Positions 61,300 through 64,000 of a DNA stretch of 64,000 bases are shown in pieces. Each line of letters begins with the position of its first letter. The first letter of the stretch is position 1. This DNA is from Pseudoduganella ginsengisoli (lineage in GTDB: Bacteria > Pseudomonadota > Gammaproteobacteria > Burkholderiales > Burkholderiaceae_D). The position numbers and the translations under genes are program-made. The DNA lies in the NCBI RefSeq assembly GCF_009720865.1, contig NZ_WNLA01000001.1:806001-870000 (forward strand), in the 5' to 3' direction. The notes under the pieces were generated by a model. That model worked only from the letters and a program-made list of their open reading frames with translations. It was not told the DNA's origin and did no database searches.

Positions 61300-62061
61300 T
61301 TAGGCAGCGTTGCGGGTTTCAGCGATGCCTTCGCCTGGCCATGCATCGGCACAGCGCACGACGTCACCTACGACAATGACAGCCGGGCTGCCAATACCGC
61401 TGGCCGCCAGCGCTTCCGGCAAAGCACCCAGCGTCGTGATCAGTTGCCGCTGCGCGTTGCGGGTTGCCGATTGCACCACGGCCACCGGCGTTTCCGGCGC
61501 AGCGCCGCCAGCCAGCAAGCCCGCCTGGATGCGCGCGCAGCGCGCCACGCCCATATAGATAACCAGCGTGAGCCTGCTTTGCGCCAGCGCCGGCCAGTTT
61601 GGTTCCGACTGCGCATCCTTGCCATGCCCCGTGACGAACACGGCGCCCTGGCTCCAGTCGCGGTGCGTTAATGGAATGCCGATCGATGCGGCGCCGGCCA
61701 GGCCGCTGGTGATCCCGGGCACGACGTCAACGTCCACGCCCTGCGCCATCAAATGTGCACGTTCTTCGCCGCCACGGCCAAACATATAGGGATCGCCGCC
61801 TTTCAAGCGCACCACGTGGTGGCCCGCTTTCGCTTCCGCAATCATCAGGCGCTCGATGAATGCCTGCGGCGTCTGCGCACAGCCGCCCCGCTTGCCGACG
61901 TAGACCACCCGCGCCGACGGCGGCGCCAGCGCCATGATGCCGCCGCTGACCAGGTCATCGACCAGCAGTACGTCGGCCGCCTGGATGGCTTTCAATGCTT
62001 TTACCGTCAACAAATCCGGATCGCCGGGGCCCGCGCCCACCAAAGTCACTTTATTCATCAC
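61300..62061 (-). CDS. cobA: Uroporphyrinogen-III C-methyltransferase (SUMT)
   Basis: Methylates uroporphyrinogen III twice with SAM to give precorrin-2, the precursor of siroheme needed by NirB. It is 253 residues with the family sequence VTLVGAGPGDPDLLTVKAL, VVRLKGGDPYMFGRGGEE, VPGITSGLAGAASIGIPLTHRD and VIYMGVARC. The oxidase/chelatase (CysG N-terminal) part is absent, so precorrin-2 must be converted by another enzyme. The gene follows the PilJ/MCP-like gene by 7 bases. Confidence 0.92.
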   Translation of the reverse strand: MMNKVTLVGAGPGDPDLLTVKALKAIQAADVLLVDDLVSGGIMALAPPSARVVYVGKRGGCAQTPQAFIERLMIAEAKAGHHVVRLKGGDPYMFGRGGEERAHLMAQGVDVDVVPGITSGLAGAASIGIPLTHRDWSQGAVFVTGHGKDAQSEPNWPALAQSRLTLVIYMGVARCARIQAGLLAGGAAPETPVAVVQSATRNAQRQLITTLGALPEALAASGIGSPAVIVVGDVVRCADAWPGEGIAETRNAA

Positions 62062-62068
62062 GCACTCC

Positions 62069-62752
62069 TTAAGCGCTGGCCGTGGCCAGCGCGGTTTTCA
62101 CCATGTCGTCGATTTCACCCGTAATGTTCGACATCACGCCCGCCACCACGGCAAATTCCTTGCCTGCAGTACCGGCGCGCGCCGCCACCACGCGGGCATT
62201 GAACGACACCATGCGCGCCTGCTTGGCGATGGTTTCAATGTCTGTGATCACGGTGCGCAATTGATTTTTCATCTTCATTGCATACCGTTTCGATTGTTCT
62301 TCATAAATGGCCGTCACCTGGTTCAGCAGCGCCAGCAGCGGCGTGGTGCTGGACACCAGTTCGTCCAGCAACTCTTGCTTGCTGCGAAAACCGCTTTCCG
62401 CAGCATTCAACGTGCGTTCAGCCAGTTCAATGAATTCACGGATCTGCCGGTCGCCGCCCGTACGGCCGAAATACGCTTCTTCCAGCGCCGGACAAAAAAT
62501 CCCCGGCAAGGTATCGCTGCCGTTGACCAGCACCTGGTGCGCATCGCGGAACAGCTTCAGCGCGTCGCGCGCCACGTCAACAGCACCTTCCTGTCCCTGC
62601 CCCGCCAGCACCGCATACAGCACCAGCCGTTGCGATGTGAACCGGCGGCGGCCGGACAAGTTGATCAATGCGCCAAACACTTCGCCCGACAATTTGGGCG
62701 CGTCCTTCGCCGCGTCCCCATTGACGGCTGCTGCTGCCGATCCGTGTGCCAT
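62069..62752 (-). CDS. Soluble PilJ-type sensor with a partial MCP signalling domain
   Basis: A 227-residue protein with no membrane helix. Residues about 21-140 look like the PilJ/NarX N-terminal module, including a P-box-like INLSGRRRFTSQR at 30-42. Residues about 165-227 match one half of the MCP hairpin tip (ARMVSFNARVVAARAGTAGKEFAVVAGVMSNI) but lack methylation helices and the returning arm. In NarX, the equivalent box binds nitrate. Placed between nasS-like and cobA genes, it may sense cytosolic nitrate or nitrite; its output partner is unknown. ATG 62752 has GGAG about 10 bases upstream. The gap to cobA is 7 bases. Confidence 0.7.
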   Translation of the reverse strand: MAHGSAAAAVNGDAAKDAPKLSGEVFGALINLSGRRRFTSQRLVLYAVLAGQGQEGAVDVARDALKLFRDAHQVLVNGSDTLPGIFCPALEEAYFGRTGGDRQIREFIELAERTLNAAESGFRSKQELLDELVSSTTPLLALLNQVTAIYEEQSKRYAMKMKNQLRTVITDIETIAKQARMVSFNARVVAARAGTAGKEFAVVAGVMSNITGEIDDMVKTALATASA

Positions 62753-62769
62753 ATGCACCTCTCCGTGAT

Positions 62770-63912
62770 TTACTGCCTGATAGCGAACGACGCCGCGTAG
62801 CGCGCCGGGTCGCGCCCGTCCCACACTTTGCCGTCCATCAGGGTTGAACTACGCAATACGCCTTGCGGCACGGGTGTCTCCGTCCATTCCGCCGCCTCTT
62901 TATATAAGCTGGTCTGCTGGACTGCGCTGGCCACGTGGTGGTAATCCGGATCGGATTTCAGCAAGCCCCAGCGGCGCTGCTGCGTCATGAACCACATGCC
63001 GTCCGACAGATAAGGGAAATTGACGGCGCCTTCATGGTGGAAGCGCAAGGCGTGCGCATCTTCCCAGCTGTTGCCCATGCCGTCCTGGTAATGGCCGAGT
63101 ATGCGCTGGCTGATCGCGTCCTTGCCGGTATTGACATACGCGGCGCTTGAGATGATTTCCGCCATTGCCATGCGGTTGGCGGAGGACGCATCGATCCAGC
63201 GGCTCGCTTCCAGCACGGCGGCAATCATGGCGCGGCTGGTATTGGGATGGCTGCGCACGAAGTCGCGCGACGCGGCCAGCACTTTTTCCGGATGTTCCGG
63301 CCAGATTTGCTGGCTGGTGGCCGCCGTGATACCCACGCCTTCCATGATGGCTTGGTGGTTCCACGGCTCACCCGCGCAAAAGCCATCCATATGGCCAGCC
63401 TTCAGGTACGGCACCATTTGCGCGGGCGGCACCGTGATGGCGCGCACGTCGCGCAGCGGATCGATGCCGTGTGCGGCCAGCCAGTAATGCAGCCACATCG
63501 CGTGCGTGCCAGTGGGGAAAGTCTGCGCAAACGTGTACGTGCGCGGCTCCTGCGCCATCAGCTTGGCCAGGGTGGCGCCGTCCGTGGCGCCCTGCTCTGC
63601 CAAACGGCGCGACAACGTGATGGCCTGGCCATTGCGGTTCAAATTCATCAGCACCGCCATGTCGCGGGCCGTGCTGCCGATGCCCAGCTGCGTGCCATAC
63701 ACCATGCCATATAAAGCATGGGCGGCGTCCAGCTCCCCGGTCAGCAATTTGTCACGCACGCTGGCCCACGACGATTCCTTGCTGGGCACAATCTTGATGC
63801 CATATTTTTCATCGAAGCCCAGCACGGCAGCCATGACGATGGAGGCGCAGTCGGTCAATGCATTGAAACCGATTTTCACGACCTGCTTTTCCGCTTGCAC
63901 CTTGTTCATCAT
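62770..63912 (-). CDS. nasS: NasS-like cytosolic nitrate sensor (NrtA/CmpA family without signal peptide)
   Basis: A 380-residue NrtA/CmpA-family binding protein. It has the ligand-pocket segments ALTDCASIVMAAVLGFDEKYGI, ELDAAHALYGMVYGTQLG, TFAQTFPTGTHAMWLHYWLAAHGIDP and GFCAGEPWNHQAI. The N-terminus (MMNKVQAEKQVVKIGFNA) has no signal peptide or lipobox, so it stays in the cytoplasm, as NasS does. NasS holds NasT, an ANTAR antiterminator, when nitrate is absent. nasT is not in the window and may lie beyond the right edge. A terminator-containing leader precedes the gene. The PilJ/MCP-like gene follows by 17 bases. Confidence 0.8.
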   Translation of the reverse strand: MMNKVQAEKQVVKIGFNALTDCASIVMAAVLGFDEKYGIKIVPSKESSWASVRDKLLTGELDAAHALYGMVYGTQLGIGSTARDMAVLMNLNRNGQAITLSRRLAEQGATDGATLAKLMAQEPRTYTFAQTFPTGTHAMWLHYWLAAHGIDPLRDVRAITVPPAQMVPYLKAGHMDGFCAGEPWNHQAIMEGVGITAATSQQIWPEHPEKVLAASRDFVRSHPNTSRAMIAAVLEASRWIDASSANRMAMAEIISSAAYVNTGKDAISQRILGHYQDGMGNSWEDAHALRFHHEGAVNFPYLSDGMWFMTQQRRWGLLKSDPDYHHVASAVQQTSLYKEAAEWTETPVPQGVLRSSTLMDGKVWDGRDPARYAASFAIRQ

Positions 63913-63933
63913 CGTCTTCGCTCCATTGCAAAT

Positions 63934-63990
63934 AAAAAAAGCGTCCCTACGGCACGAAACCCATTTCGTACTGTCGAGACGCCATTGTCT
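63934..63990 (-). promoter_or_regulatory. Second ANTAR-type leader, upstream of nasS-like gene (truncated by window)
   Basis: On the minus strand, AGAC-AATGGC-GTCT (63990-63977) is a hexaloop hairpin with A first and G fourth. Its 3' arm overlaps the 5' arm of a terminator-like hairpin (GCGTC... GACGC, 63982-63941, with inner GTACGAAA/TTTCGTGC) followed by TTTTTTT (63940-63934). It has the same design as the narK leader. Any first hairpin and the promoter lie beyond position 64000. Confidence 0.72.
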
Positions 63991-64000
63991 GTATGGCCCA

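Noticed and set aside
1-64000. CRISPR arrays, integrases and complete insertion sequences
   Set aside because: No regularly spaced direct repeats, no DDE transposase or tyrosine recombinase motifs were seen on either strand.

Overview
This 64 kb window is chromosomal DNA of a betaproteobacterium. Gene content and protein style (glycolytic pgk-pyk-fba run, YcgR-type PilZ protein, DUF2889, YggL, RecX, paired puuA/puuD genes, assimilatory nasA-nirBD) point to Oxalobacteraceae near Janthinobacterium, Duganella or Massilia. That placement is inferred from recalled families, not from a search. Most of the DNA is GC-rich and densely coding. The clear exception is an AT-richer accessory patch at about 46.4-52.7 kb.

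Layout. 1-3793: pgk, pyk and a window-truncated class II aldolase gene, all leftward. 3857-8888: azlCD exporter, a zinc-finger protein, an NTF2-like protein, a YheT-type hydrolase, a conserved unknown and a periplasmic M48 protease. 8935-11607: moaC, a YcgR/PilZ protein, and a type IV pilin gene behind a sigma-54 promoter with four phased TGACA/TGTCA sites, then an FHA protein. 11712-16386: sucCD, DUF2889, recX and recA with a LexA box. 16548-21064: a two-component system overlapping a DUF4212/sodium-solute symporter pair. 21146-26472: two tandem S9 peptidases and a PPi-type phosphofructokinase. 26482-28886: two tandem orphan solute-binding-like proteins and a HepT/MntA toxin-antitoxin pair whose antitoxin gene is frameshifted at a tetranucleotide repeat. 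28972-36282: purM, a PerM-type membrane protein, hda-HAD-pcnB-folK-yggL, a DUF486 protein and panB.

36327-46338 is a polyamine region. An aldehyde dehydrogenase, a class III aminotransferase, a glutamine-synthetase-like ligase and a PuuD hydrolase run leftward from a MocR-type regulator. An agmatinase gene, preceded by a 20-codon ORF, runs rightward into a second ligase/PuuD pair. Together they could take agmatine through putrescine to GABA.

46574-52683 is a decayed polymorphic-toxin locus. It holds an RHS gene with two homopolymer indels and a stop codon, its toxin tip and candidate membrane immunity gene, a GC-rich insert, an orphan toxin tail overlapping an intact NTF2-fold immunity gene, and small membrane genes.

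52754-64000 is nitrate assimilation: nasS-like sensor, a soluble PilJ/MCP-like protein and cobA, then narK-nirB-nirD-FAD reductase-nasA. The narK operon has a sigma-54 promoter, NtrC-like sites and a leader with repeated A1/G4 hexaloop hairpins running into a terminator, as expected for ANTAR (NasT) antitermination. A second leader of the same design precedes the nasS-like gene at the window edge. The control architecture of this operon is the strongest non-obvious signal in the window.
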